Assembly (NCBI RefSeq): GCF_017377655.1
Contig: NZ_JAFREL010000048.1
Span: forward strand, 1 to 42,026
Length of the DNA: 42,026 bases
Direction: 5' to 3'
Origin: Candidatus Enterococcus ferrettii
GTDB lineage: Bacteria; Bacillota; Bacilli; Lactobacillales; Enterococcaceae
Part shown: in pieces, positions 32,272 through 40,668 of the stretch
Layout: each line of letters opens with the position of its first letter
Position numbering within the stretch: position 1 is the first letter of the stretch
Notes under the pieces: generated by a model
The model's database searches: none
Seen by the model: only the letters and a program-made list of their open reading frames with translations
Told to the model about the DNA's origin: nothing
Program-made: the position numbers and the translations under genes

Positions 32272-32933
32272 TTGTACCCCAGCCCCCAAACTGTATGGAT
32301 GCACTCTTGTGTTGTCAATTTTTTTACCTTTGTACGAATTCGACGAATGTGCTCAGTGATGATTGATGAATCTCCATCCTTGTCAAAGCCCCATATTTTT
32401 TCATAGATTTGTTCCCGATCAAATATAACACCCGGATGCTTAGCTAGTAATTCTACAATTGTGAATTCAGTTTTTGTTAGAGGAACTTGTTGTTCTTTGG
32501 CAAATAACTGTTTTTGGTCGTACTCAACAACCAATTCTCCAAAGAAGCTCACCGATTGTTGCAGCTTTTTTCGCTCTTCACGTCGCAAATGAGCAGCTAC
32601 TCGCATACCTAATTCTTTTAGGCTAAAGGGTTTTAGCAAATAATCGTCTCCTCCAGCCATCAAACCGGCTAAACGGCTCGACTCGTCAATCTTAGCTGAA
32701 AGAAAGATAATTGGGCAGCCCACGAAGGAACGGATTTTTCTACAAAAAGTAATGCCATCTATATCCGGCATCGAAACATCCAACAAAATTAAGTCTGGTT
32801 CTGCTGCCAATAATCTTTCAGCCTGATGAATATTATCTGCTGTGTACACTAAATAATCTGATAGTTCAAAAAAATCTTTTAAAGTATCTAAAAGTTCCGT
32901 TTCATCATCAACAATCAGCAAGCTCTTTGTCAT
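32259..32933 (-). CDS. OmpR/PhoB-family response regulator
   Basis: 224 aa. The receiver domain (about 1-118) shows the acidic pocket LLIVDDETELL, phosphorylation site LILLDVSMPDIDG (Asp about 53), switch IIFLSAK and LLKPFSLKEL. The winged-helix DNA-binding domain (about 130-224) ends in HIRRIRTKVKKLT and TVWGLGYKWIG. It overlaps the kinase gene by 13 bases. It starts 27 bases after the LUD gene, so all three may share a transcript. The ABC genes on the same strand are the likely targets. Confidence 0.92.
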   Translation of the reverse strand: MTKSLLIVDDETELLDTLKDFFELSDYLVYTADNIHQAERLLAAEPDLILLDVSMPDIDGITFCRKIRSFVGCPIIFLSAKIDESSRLAGLMAGGDDYLLKPFSLKELGMRVAAHLRREERKKLQQSVSFFGELVVEYDQKQLFAKEQQVPLTKTEFTIVELLAKHPGVIFDREQIYEKIWGFDKDGDSSIITEHIRRIRTKVKKLTTQECIHTVWGLGYKWIG

Positions 32934-32960
32934 TATTATCTTTCCTTTTTAGTAATGTAT

Positions 32961-33602
32961 TTAAAATCCCACAGGTTCCAAAATTAAAAAAATAGTGATT
33001 CTTTCTGAATCCCAAGATCGCCGAGTGATAGCCATTGTATTACAAATGCATTCTTCATTGAGACAATCGCCACAGATTCCTTTTTTAATACAAGGTGTAC
33101 CTTCTAGTCCAATTCGGTGAGCATTTAACGGAGCAGTCTTTTTTCTAACCATTTCAATGGTAGTATCCAAATCTCCGTAGACTTTATTAATGCCAACAAA
33201 TGCAAAGACTTTATCTGGACCATATGCAATAGCTGCTACTCGATTTCCGATATTATCGACATTCACTAGTTGGCCATCCTCTGAAATACCGTTAATACTG
33301 GTTAGAAAAAAGTCTGCATTCAATGCTTTTTTCATTAATTGGTGCCTTTCAGCTAAGCTTTTTGCCTTTTCTCGATCTATAATTGATTGCCCGCGACCAT
33401 ACAGATCATTAATAATTCCTGATTCTACTAGCGTGTTTGAACCACCAAAGGAAACAACAGCTTCTGAATCAATAAGCACCAACGCTTTATTCTTAGCTTC
33501 TTCGAGGGTATCACAAATAATTGTCTGGAAATTTCTGCGATTTAACCGTTTACTTACTGTTTGTGCTGCTACTTTATAGTACTGGTGACGGATTTCTTGC
33601 AT
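32961..33602 (-). CDS. LUD-domain protein (LutC/YkgG-like)
   Basis: 213 aa with one LUD domain (DUF162): DTLEEAKNKALVLI, the glycine-rich VVSFGGSNTLVESGI, FFLTSINGISEDGQLVNVD and GPDKVFAFVGINKV. The end carries a cysteine cluster CIKKGICGDCLNEECIC, a feature of the stand-alone LUD proteins of Firmicutes rather than of LutC itself. LutABC oxidises lactate, but no lutA or lutB is present here, so the role is open. AAAGGAG precedes the ATG. It lies immediately upstream of the two-component genes on the same strand. Confidence 0.87.
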   Translation of the reverse strand: MQEIRHQYYKVAAQTVSKRLNRRNFQTIICDTLEEAKNKALVLIDSEAVVSFGGSNTLVESGIINDLYGRGQSIIDREKAKSLAERHQLMKKALNADFFLTSINGISEDGQLVNVDNIGNRVAAIAYGPDKVFAFVGINKVYGDLDTTIEMVRKKTAPLNAHRIGLEGTPCIKKGICGDCLNEECICNTMAITRRSWDSERITIFLILEPVGF

Positions 33603-33737
33603 AAGTTGATTACTCCTTTAATTCTTTCTTTCATTTTCCTTTATTTCTCTTTGATTAGCAATACTAGAATTACTTCCGACTTGTTTCTGGATGAAATCAT
33701 TCTTTTTCTTTATACTTAACCAAAAGGAGGAGATCAA

Positions 33738-34283
33738 ATGAATCATTGCTACTTATTTATTGGTCCTAGCGGTTCAGGTAAAACTACCTTGGCTGCTAAT
33801 TGCTTCACTCCTGACCAAAAAATTGTCTCCTACACAACAAGGTTGAAACGAAATGGTGAAAAAGATAATGTAGACTATCATTTTATTTCAAATAAAGCCT
33901 TTGAAGATATGATTCAACAAGGAGCCTTTGCTGAATACGACTGTTATGATCATCATTATTACGGAATTGCAATGTCTAGCATCCAAGAAGCGCTTAAAAA
34001 AGGAGATTGCTATGACCCGATCACTATGTCTGGTTTCTGGAATTTACGTAAAAAATTCGATATAACTGTTGTACCAGTGTTAATTGACGTGTCAAAAGAG
34101 ACCATTCATCAGCGCTTAAAATATCGCCAAGCCTCATTTGATGAAATTAATCGACGTTTAGACTTATTTTCTGAAGAACAAAAGCAATACCCAGAATTAG
34201 AAAAAATACCGGATTTAATAAAAATAAACGGAGAACAACCATTAAAAGCCATGATTCAGCAGCTGAAAGCGAACCTTCTTTAG
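33738..34283 (+). CDS. Guanylate-kinase-like P-loop protein
   Basis: 181 aa with AAGGAGGAG upstream. Walker A is FIGPSGSGKTTLA (about 7-19), followed by the guanylate-kinase pattern VSYTTRLKRNGEKDNVDYHF (about 31-50, GMP-binding), then GAFAEYDCYDHHYYGIA and the lid segment RLKYRQASFDEINRRL. It lacks the usual R-x-x-R-P-G-E (here TTRLKRNGE) and is shorter than housekeeping Gmk (about 205 aa), so it is a divergent paralogue and its true substrate is uncertain. It is a single gene, divergent from the LUD gene. Confidence 0.82.
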   Translation: MNHCYLFIGPSGSGKTTLAANCFTPDQKIVSYTTRLKRNGEKDNVDYHFISNKAFEDMIQQGAFAEYDCYDHHYYGIAMSSIQEALKKGDCYDPITMSGFWNLRKKFDITVVPVLIDVSKETIHQRLKYRQASFDEINRRLDLFSEEQKQYPELEKIPDLIKINGEQPLKAMIQQLKANLL

Positions 34284-34298
34284 CTAAATCATGGCTTT
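34245..34298 (+). terminator. Possible terminator overlapping the end of the kinase-like gene
   Basis: AAAGCCATGATT and AATCATGGCTTT are exact inverted repeats with a 30-base spacer, and T follows. The left arm lies inside the coding region. The loop is long, so efficiency is uncertain. Confidence 0.5.
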
Positions 34299-34958
34299 TT
34301 ATTTAATATCTAACAGTTGGAATGCCTTTCGTTCTCCGTGTTCGAATGGAAAGTGTACCATACCACAATAGGTGAATCCCAATTTGTCGATTAGGCGCAG
34401 CATCGGTTTATTGCCTGGATAAGTATCAATTCGAATATCATAATAACCAAGTTCCTTAGCTTTTTCAATAGCTTTCACTAATAAAAGATTGCCTAATCCT
34501 TTACTGCGTGTTTTCTGACTGACAGCAACTCGGTGAATGGATACATATTTTTGGTCTCCTTGCCAAGTTCCATCAATCGCTTCATACACAGGGTCTATCC
34601 CACCAACCAATGCTGCTGTTCCAATTATTGTTTCATTCTTCTGAACTAAGACATAACTAAAATCAGCTGCCATATCTCTCAAAATTGATGACTCATCAGG
34701 ACCATGACCATCTTGCCATTGAGGCGAGCCCTGCTCTTTTAAATAGTTTGCAGCCCCTTCGAAAATCATCAATATTTCAGGGATGTCTGCTTTGGTTGTT
34801 TTCCGAAGCGTAAACGCATCCTCCAATGTATCACTAGCTCGTTGTTCTTCTCCAAAAGATAAAATTTCTTCAGCATCTTTTTTGCCTAATAATCCGCCTA
34901 ATACCTCTCCAGCTTGTTTAGCCATTCGAGTAACGTAATCCTTGTCTTCATATCCCAC
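34299..34958 (-). CDS. GNAT acetyltransferase with an extra N-terminal helical module
   Basis: 219 aa. Residues about 1-45 (YEDKDYVTRMAKQAGEVLGG) resemble the start of small DUF6483-like helical proteins. From about residue 48 a normal GNAT domain begins (FTLRKTTKADIPEILMIFEGA), with the acetyl-CoA loop VAVSQKTRSKGLGNLLLVKA and the C-terminal IRIDTYPGNKPMLRLIDKLGF. It would acetylate a small molecule or protein N-terminus; the substrate is unknown. It starts three bases after the sce7725-family gene and is the last gene of that cassette. Whether the N-terminal module is a true fusion or family-typical needs an alignment. Confidence 0.85.
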   Translation of the reverse strand: MGYEDKDYVTRMAKQAGEVLGGLLGKKDAEEILSFGEEQRASDTLEDAFTLRKTTKADIPEILMIFEGAANYLKEQGSPQWQDGHGPDESSILRDMAADFSYVLVQKNETIIGTAALVGGIDPVYEAIDGTWQGDQKYVSIHRVAVSQKTRSKGLGNLLLVKAIEKAKELGYYDIRIDTYPGNKPMLRLIDKLGFTYCGMVHFPFEHGERKAFQLLDIK

Positions 34959-34961
34959 TGA

Positions 34962-35873
34962 TTATTTCATCCCTTCCATCCAATGGTCACCGTGATCAAA
35001 AAAACTGCTTAACAATTCTAAATGATGGGCCAACGACCATTTCTTAATTGTACCTAAGCCTGGAAATTTTCCTTCTTTTTCATAGCTCAAAAGCTGTTGC
35101 AATCCGAGGGTTAACAACAACTGATCTTGATTTCGGTAATACCACTTGCTTAATTTGATCAAAGCTTCATTGAACTTCACGCCTTGATCCTTAGCTGAAT
35201 CATTTGTATCAGAAACAAAATGCTTTACACGTAAATTTAGATATGCATCAAAATAGGTGACATGAATCGCTATTGCTCGGCTTGGTCCACCCTTGTCGAA
35301 ATAATGACTACCTTCGATGGTATAGTCACTATAACCAGAAAAACCGTCTTCTAAATAGTATAAATGATTATCGGTGAAAAAGTCATCCTCTTTTATTCCA
35401 TAATCTGCAATATGCCGTCTTGGCTGGAAAGATTCTTGCAGTAAAATTCTTTCATCCACTGGCAAGATGCGAAAACGTCCTTGGTCCGGAATAACCATTT
35501 GCGCTTTTTGTTCCATCAAGTGCTGGATTTGCTGAACAGTTCGTGGAGAGTGTTCATTGAATAAGAATAGGTCTGCAGGTTTTGTTAGATCAGTTTCCGT
35601 TATGATTCGTGCTTTTTTTACTGAGGAGCTATCTGATAAAATCCATGTATGCTTTTTGTCATTAAATAGTTTGAAGGTCCCCACCTGTGGATTCTCCACG
35701 ATATACAAAGAAAGATTCATCTGATCAAATAATTCAATTGTCTTTTTTAAAGTGGCAGAATCACGCACAGGTTCTATGATTGGTACAATTTGATGAGACC
35801 AGCGTTTTTCATTAATTAATGCCGTCAAGGCCAGTAAATCAAATTGTTTTCCTCTTAAATAAGGATAATACAT
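34962..35873 (-). CDS. sce7725-family protein
   Basis: 303 aa starting MYYPYLRGKQFDLLALTALI, the characteristic start of the sce7725 family. Further on it has IVPIIEPVRDSATL, HSPRTVQQIQHLM and the late stretch YYLEDGFSGYSDYTIEGSHY and AIAIHVTYFD. No catalytic motif is obvious to me. Members occur next to nuclease-like partners (often sce7726) in mobile or accessory regions, and their function is not established. Here the partner four bases upstream is a PD-(D/E)XK-like protein, consistent with a two-component module. It is cytoplasmic, with no signal or membrane segment. Confidence 0.72.
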   Translation of the reverse strand: MYYPYLRGKQFDLLALTALINEKRWSHQIVPIIEPVRDSATLKKTIELFDQMNLSLYIVENPQVGTFKLFNDKKHTWILSDSSSVKKARIITETDLTKPADLFLFNEHSPRTVQQIQHLMEQKAQMVIPDQGRFRILPVDERILLQESFQPRRHIADYGIKEDDFFTDNHLYYLEDGFSGYSDYTIEGSHYFDKGGPSRAIAIHVTYFDAYLNLRVKHFVSDTNDSAKDQGVKFNEALIKLSKWYYRNQDQLLLTLGLQQLLSYEKEGKFPGLGTIKKWSLAHHLELLSSFFDHGDHWMEGMK

Positions 35874-35877
35874 CTAC

Positions 35878-36564
35878 TCACTCCAAAGATTCAGTTGGTC
35901 GACGAATCTGCCGCTGACGTTTCAAAAAATCATAATCTTGTCGTAAAGCTGTTAACTCTTCTTCCAGACTGGCTACTCGCTCATTTTGAACATCAGCAAC
36001 AAAGCGTTGATAATAATTATCTTCGCTCAAATGATCTTTATCTAAACTTCTTTTACGTAACTCCCTATAAAGCTGTTCAGTTGAGAAAAACGATGTGCCA
36101 TAATCCATTCGCTTAGCCTTTTGAACTTCACGAAACATGGATGACATGAAGCGCTGAGTCAAGGCTAATTCTGTTACCTTCAGCTCTTGTCTTACTGGTT
36201 TTTTTACAATCGTAAAGGTTCCTTTCGCTCTCATTTCATCGTTTAGATTATCATAAGGGCGATAAACCATCGCACCAATTTCAGCAGGAATTTCCGATTT
36301 AACCCCTTCATATAAAGCAAGCGGCAATACAAAATAGTTATAGTGACCAATAAACGATAATTTTGCTTTCGAACGGAAATCAGCTTTGGTAACCTTTAAC
36401 TCATAACAACGCCATTCAAAGCTTTCTTCTTTAAAGAAACAAGCCAAAGTATCTACAATTCCCTGTTCTTCAGGCATGGATACTTCTTCTACCACTAGGG
36501 CTCCTAGCTCTATACAATAATAATACAAAGCCTTTTCTATTTCTTGTGTTAATTCTGTTTTCAT
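35878..36564 (-). CDS. PD-(D/E)XK nuclease-like protein with C-terminal coiled coil
   Basis: 228 aa from the ATG at 36564 (GGTGATG upstream). An in-frame GTG at 36603 is rejected because the LexA box and the probable -10 lie between the two. The nuclease signature is visible: helix TQEIEKALYYYCIELGA, then Asp38 in GIVDTLACFF, and Glu55-x-Lys57 in YELKVTKADFRS, followed by SFIGHYNYFVLP. This resembles MmcB-like and sce7726-type PD-(D/E)XK folds. Residues about 195-222 form a coiled coil (RVASLEEELTALRQDYDFLK). It leads a cassette with the sce7725-family and GNAT genes. Damage-inducible expression is inferred from the upstream LexA-type box. Confidence 0.72.
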   Translation of the reverse strand: MKTELTQEIEKALYYYCIELGALVVEEVSMPEEQGIVDTLACFFKEESFEWRCYELKVTKADFRSKAKLSFIGHYNYFVLPLALYEGVKSEIPAEIGAMVYRPYDNLNDEMRAKGTFTIVKKPVRQELKVTELALTQRFMSSMFREVQKAKRMDYGTSFFSTEQLYRELRKRSLDKDHLSEDNYYQRFVADVQNERVASLEEELTALRQDYDFLKRQRQIRRPTESLE

Positions 36565-36576
36565 TTCATCACCATG

Positions 36577-36590
36577 GGAACGTATTTTCG
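36577..36590 (-). promoter_or_regulatory. Candidate LexA (SOS) box
   Basis: The minus strand reads CGAAAATACGTTCC, which matches 13 of 14 positions of the Gram-positive LexA consensus CGAACRNRYGTTYC. It overlaps a likely -10 (TATACG) 13 bases before the ATG at 36564, the right place for repression. Confidence 0.62.
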
Positions 36591-36616
36591 TATACTTTAG
36601 CACAAAAACTACAAAA

Positions 36617-36640
36617 AAAACAGAGGAATTCCTCTGTTTT
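36617..36640 (-). terminator. Palindromic terminator after the oxidoreductase gene
   Basis: AAAACAGAGGAATTCCTCTGTTTT is a perfect 24-base palindrome flanked by A/T runs. It overlaps the stop codon at 36639 and lies just upstream of the nuclease promoter. Confidence 0.85.
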
Positions 36641-37964
36641 AAATGAAATATTCTAAATCGCTTGCCGGTGTTGGATAGGCAAAGATGAAATCAGTTAATT
36701 CTTCATGACTAACCTTTTTCTCCAAAATCAAGTTAAAGTAATTGATCAATTCATCGGCTAATTCACTGAAGCAGGTAATCGCTACAATCTTTTGATTTTC
36801 ATCGTAAACTAATTTGATCTTAGCTTCTTGATCATTGATCCGGAAGTAAGTAAACCAACTGCCTAATTCAATAGTTTTACTATGATATTTTTGAGCATTT
36901 TCGCTTAATTCTTTTTCACTTAGACCAACTCTAGCCAGCTTTTGATCACCAAAGACTAATGAAGGTATTTGTGGGTAATGGATTGGTTCAGTATCACCAT
37001 TCATTGCTTTTACCACGTAAGAAGCTTCGAATCCAGAAACAGGGGTTAATTTAGGATGAGACTTATCCAATACATCACCACAAGCAAAAATGTGTGCTTG
37101 ATTGGTCCGTAAATAGTCGTCAACGATAATCCCTCTTTTGGAATAATTTACTCCTGCATTGTCCAACTTCAGTGATTCAATGTTGGGCACTCGTCCAGCA
37201 GCAACCACCACCATATCAGTTGATAGCTCAAAATTTTCAGCAGATAAGCAATAACCTGGCTCAACAGCTTCTACTTTAGCGATATCTATATTTAAATGGA
37301 AAGTAATTCCTTTATTTTTTAAATGGTCGACCAAATCCATAGCTAACTCTTTGTCAAAGCCTTTCAGTGGTTGATCATTGTGTTGGATGATGTGAACATC
37401 AGCTCCAGCGGCATTCGCAATAGTAGCTAATTCAAAAGCGATATAGCCAGCACCAATGAAAGTAATTCGTTCAGGCATTTTATCCAAATTAAGAAAGTCA
37501 GTACTTGTCTGTAGATACTCCTGTCCTTCAACTGGTAAGATAGCTGGACGCTGCCCAGTAGCGATTAAAAATTGTTTTGCAGACAGTTGTTCATCTGCTA
37601 CCTTTATTGTATTAGCATCGATAAACTCTGCTTGACCCTCAAAGGTATCAATTTCTGCATCCTCAAATCCTTTTTTTGTATTGCTTGGAACAGAATCAGT
37701 GTAAAAACGTTTAAAGGCCATGAGTTCATCCCATTGAATCGTTGGTGAGCCATTAAACCCTTTACCGTTCAATTTTTCTATCCGAGATTTTGCTTCCACT
37801 GCACTCATCAAAATTTTTTTTGGATCACAGCCGCGGTTAGGACAAGTTCCCCCCCATAGATCAGCTTCAATCACTGCAACTGATTTGTTTTGTTCCTGTA
37901 AAGCATAAGCTGCAGCAATTCCTCCGGGTCCGCCTCCGATAACAATTGCATCATAATTCTTCAT
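36639..37964 (-). CDS. Class I flavin disulfide reductase-like oxidoreductase
   Basis: 441 aa from the ATG at 37964 with GAGGAGG seven bases upstream; an ATG twenty codons earlier has no ribosome site. FAD binding is at YDAIVIGGGPGGIAAAYAL, the redox disulfide at GGTCPNRGCDPKK (CxxxxC), the NAD(P)H loop at ITFIGAGYIAFELA, and the second FAD motif at HIFACGDV. The dimer domain ends with FAYPTPASDLEYF. Here Tyr stands where glutathione and lipoamide reductases have the catalytic His of HPTxxE, so the acid-base dyad is altered and the substrate may not be glutathione. It follows a thiol- or amine-type transporter on the same strand after 102 bases. Confidence 0.87.
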   Translation of the reverse strand: MKNYDAIVIGGGPGGIAAAYALQEQNKSVAVIEADLWGGTCPNRGCDPKKILMSAVEAKSRIEKLNGKGFNGSPTIQWDELMAFKRFYTDSVPSNTKKGFEDAEIDTFEGQAEFIDANTIKVADEQLSAKQFLIATGQRPAILPVEGQEYLQTSTDFLNLDKMPERITFIGAGYIAFELATIANAAGADVHIIQHNDQPLKGFDKELAMDLVDHLKNKGITFHLNIDIAKVEAVEPGYCLSAENFELSTDMVVVAAGRVPNIESLKLDNAGVNYSKRGIIVDDYLRTNQAHIFACGDVLDKSHPKLTPVSGFEASYVVKAMNGDTEPIHYPQIPSLVFGDQKLARVGLSEKELSENAQKYHSKTIELGSWFTYFRINDQEAKIKLVYDENQKIVAITCFSELADELINYFNLILEKKVSHEELTDFIFAYPTPASDLEYFI

Positions 37965-38066
37965 ATTATTTCCTCCTCTGGTGTTAATGAGTTGGTTTTC
38001 CAAAGAAAAATCAGCTCTAATCATCTATTAAATCTTATTTTTGAAAAACTTATTCCACATTTCTAA

Positions 38067-39014
38067 TTAGCTCAAGAAACGGAAAATATCCGCTCGTGTA
38101 ACTTCAGCAATTACGTTTTGCTGTGCATCTTTGATGTAAATTTTCTCATGATCAGCAAACGCTTCAAAAGCTTGACTAATGTTTGTTGTAATTGCCAAGA
38201 CCGGAATATCCTCCTCAGGTATGATAACCGCTTGATGGTAACCTGCATTATAAACTGTTTCCAGTGTTTGCTCATGCAGTTCATCCGTTGCCTCATCAAA
38301 AAAGGCTTTTACAAATTCGTCTTTGGGCTGACTCTGTATCATTTCGGGAGTATCGCATTGGACTAGTTTCCCGTCATGCATTACTGCAATTCGATCCCCT
38401 AACTTTAAAGCTTCCTTCATGTTATGTGTTACGAAAACAATAGTATTACCTAATTTCTTGTGGAGCTCCAAGACTAAATCTTGCAAGCTGGTACGTGAAA
38501 TAGGATCCAGGGCACTGAAGGGCTCATCCATCAAGATAACATCCGGTTCAGCTGCTAAAGCACGCAAAATGCCGATTCGTTGACTTTGCCCACCAGACAA
38601 TTCAGCCGGCATACGAGTACGAAAAGTTTTAGGATCAAGATCCACTTCTTCCAGTAATTCATCGGCACGCTGATTACGACGCTTTTTATCCCAACCAAGC
38701 ATTTCAGGAATGATATCAATGTTTTCTTTGACGGTCATTGTTGGGAAAAGAGCGATTTGCTGTAAAACGTAGCCAATCTGCCAACGTAGTTTATGAATAT
38801 TATACTCTTTGATTCGTTGATTTTTGTAATACACATCTCCTTCGCTAGGCTCCACCAAGCCGTTAATCATTTTTAGAGAAGTAGTTTTTCCACTGCCGGA
38901 AGGTCCCACCAGTACAAAGATTTCTCCTTTTTTGACCGAAAGATTTAAGTCTTTTAAGACGACCTGACCTTCGAATTCTTTTCCCACATTTTTAAACTCA
39001 ATAATTGATTCCAT
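38067..39014 (-). CDS. ABC transporter ATP-binding subunit (EgtV/OpuCA-like)
   Basis: 315 aa. Walker A is LVGPSGSGKTTSLKMI (about 35-50), the signature ELSGGQSQRIGILRAL, Walker B VILMDEPFSALDPISR and H-loop FVTHNMKEAL. Residues about 245-315 form one CBS-like module (IPVLAITTNISQAFEAF), shorter than the paired CBS domains of OpuA/OpuCA that sense ionic strength. Its ATG abuts the stop of the fused permease/binding gene (TAGATG), so the two make one importer. The substrate follows the partner: ergothioneine or a quaternary amine such as betaine or carnitine. Confidence 0.9.
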   Translation of the reverse strand: MESIIEFKNVGKEFEGQVVLKDLNLSVKKGEIFVLVGPSGSGKTTSLKMINGLVEPSEGDVYYKNQRIKEYNIHKLRWQIGYVLQQIALFPTMTVKENIDIIPEMLGWDKKRRNQRADELLEEVDLDPKTFRTRMPAELSGGQSQRIGILRALAAEPDVILMDEPFSALDPISRTSLQDLVLELHKKLGNTIVFVTHNMKEALKLGDRIAVMHDGKLVQCDTPEMIQSQPKDEFVKAFFDEATDELHEQTLETVYNAGYHQAVIIPEEDIPVLAITTNISQAFEAFADHEKIYIKDAQQNVIAEVTRADIFRFLS

Positions 39015-40550
39015 CTACTTCTCCCCCCCAATGATCTTTTCTTTTGTTAAAAAGTCACGGGCAACTGCTGCTGGCTGTTTTCCTTCAACATTTACTTGAT
39101 AATTCATGTCGATCATTTGATCTTCAGTTATTTTTCCAGCCAAACGGTTCATAGCTTTCACAACTGTTGGATGCTCTGAAGCAAAATCATTCCGCATTAA
39201 AGCCGCTCCCTGGTATGGAGGGAATAGATTCATATCATCTTCCAAAGTCACTAAATCATATTGTTTGATTTCACTATCTGTAGAATAACCATCAATGACA
39301 TCTACATCACCATTTTGAATTGCTTGGTAACGCAAGGCTGGTTCCATACTTTGAACCGAACCAAAATTCAAACCATACAATTCCTGAATTCCTTTATAAC
39401 CATCTTGACGATCAATGAATTCTAAAGTAAATCCGGCACGAAGATTTCCCTCATCAGCAATTAAATCAGAAATCTTCTTGTAGCCGTGTTCTTCAGCTAC
39501 CTCACGTCGCATGGCCAAAGCATAAGTATTTTCATATGCCATTGGTTCCAACAGCTTCATATCAAACTGTTTATTCAGCAACTTATTAGCTTCTTCATAG
39601 GTTTTTTCCTTTGATCCATTTGTTTCTGTTCCATCTGGTACTTTTACTAAACTTTCTAATACAGTTCCAGTGAATTCAGGATAAATATCTACTTGATTAT
39701 TCTCCAGTGCACTAAACAAGAAGCTAGTTTTACCAAAGTTTGGTTTCAGATCAACCTGAATCGATGAATCTTCATCTTGAATAACTTCTTTATAAATATT
39801 AATTAGAATATCAGGCTCAGATCCTAACTTTCCAGCAATCGTTACAGTTTGATTTCCTAACGGATTGTGTTGAGCAAAGAAAATACCACCTATTCCTAAG
39901 AAAATAATTCCTAATGTAATTAGAGTAGCTTTCATGCTGCGATGCTGTAAAAAACGAATTAATCCGCTAAAAATAATTGCTAATAAAGCAGAGCTAATAG
40001 CGCCAATCAGCGTCAAGGTTGGATCATTTCGATCAATTCCTAGCAAAATGAAAGTACCTAACCCACCAGCACCAATTAAAGCAGCTAAGGTTGCAGTACC
40101 AATGATTAAGACCAAGGCTGTCCGGATACCTGAGACAATTACTGGCATAGCCATCGGCAGCTCTACCTTGAACAGCTTACGCATACGAGACATCCCGAAG
40201 GCGTCCGCCGCTTCTTCTATTGAGGGGTCAATTTCTGACAAACCAATATAAGTATTTTGGAAAATCGGTAAAAGAGCGTATACTACTAATGCAATCAACG
40301 CTGGCACGGTTCCTATCCCGACAAAGGGAATGAGTAGTCCTAATAAAGCCAGTGAAGGAATTGTTTGCAAAATACTCGTCAGCTGCAAAACAATCTCTGC
40401 TAATCTTTTTCTTTGACTAAGTAGAATTGCCAAAGGTATTGCAATCAAAATGGCAATCAAAAGAGCGCTTAGTGAAATAGCCAAATGTTCAAAAATCGCA
40501 TTTAGCAAATCGTCCTTCCGCTCCATAAATGTTTGTATAATTTTGTTCAT
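39015..40550 (-). CDS. Fused permease and solute-binding subunit (EgtU/OpuC-like)
   Basis: 511 aa. The first 205 residues are an ABC importer permease with about five helices and the coupling motif EEAADAFGMSRMRKLFKVELPMA. After another helix (about 210-227) the C-terminal 280 residues are an outside solute-binding domain (TVTIAGKLGSEPDIL, KPNFGKTSFLFSALEN, DIYPEFTGTV, GFTLEFIDRQDGYKG, MEPALRYQAI, DDMNLFPPYQGA and NYQVNVEGKQP). As I recall them, several of these are shared with Streptococcus pneumoniae EgtU, which binds ergothioneine, more than with betaine-binding OpuAC. I therefore favour ergothioneine uptake, while OpuC-type compatible-solute uptake remains possible. A near-consensus promoter lies upstream. 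Confidence 0.87.
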   Translation of the reverse strand: MNKIIQTFMERKDDLLNAIFEHLAISLSALLIAILIAIPLAILLSQRKRLAEIVLQLTSILQTIPSLALLGLLIPFVGIGTVPALIALVVYALLPIFQNTYIGLSEIDPSIEEAADAFGMSRMRKLFKVELPMAMPVIVSGIRTALVLIIGTATLAALIGAGGLGTFILLGIDRNDPTLTLIGAISSALLAIIFSGLIRFLQHRSMKATLITLGIIFLGIGGIFFAQHNPLGNQTVTIAGKLGSEPDILINIYKEVIQDEDSSIQVDLKPNFGKTSFLFSALENNQVDIYPEFTGTVLESLVKVPDGTETNGSKEKTYEEANKLLNKQFDMKLLEPMAYENTYALAMRREVAEEHGYKKISDLIADEGNLRAGFTLEFIDRQDGYKGIQELYGLNFGSVQSMEPALRYQAIQNGDVDVIDGYSTDSEIKQYDLVTLEDDMNLFPPYQGAALMRNDFASEHPTVVKAMNRLAGKITEDQMIDMNYQVNVEGKQPAAVARDFLTKEKIIGGEK

Positions 40551-40581
40551 AACCTGTCCCTTTCCCTTCTGAATTAATTTA

Positions 40582-40609
40582 AGTATAACGGAATAAAGAA
40601 GTGCGTCAA
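40582..40609 (-). promoter_or_regulatory. Promoter of the EgtUV/OpuC-like operon
   Basis: On the minus strand, TTGACG (40609-40604), 16 bases, then TATACT (40587-40582), about 30 bases before the ATG at 40550. Confidence 0.7.
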
Positions 40610-40668
40610 AAGGATTCGCTCAATTACGGCTTGTTAAGAGAAGCAAAAAAACAAAGGAGTTCAGATAA

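Noticed and set aside
32961..33602. Part of a lactate oxidation operon (lutABC)
   Set aside because: No lutA or lutB is adjacent, and the C-terminal cysteine cluster points to the stand-alone LUD group.
34245..34298. Strong intrinsic terminator after the kinase-like gene
   Set aside because: Only listed as possible: the loop is 30 bases and the left arm is coding.
36565..36603. GTG start at 36603 for the nuclease gene
   Set aside because: The LexA box and likely -10 lie between it and the ATG at 36564, so a transcript would probably not include it.
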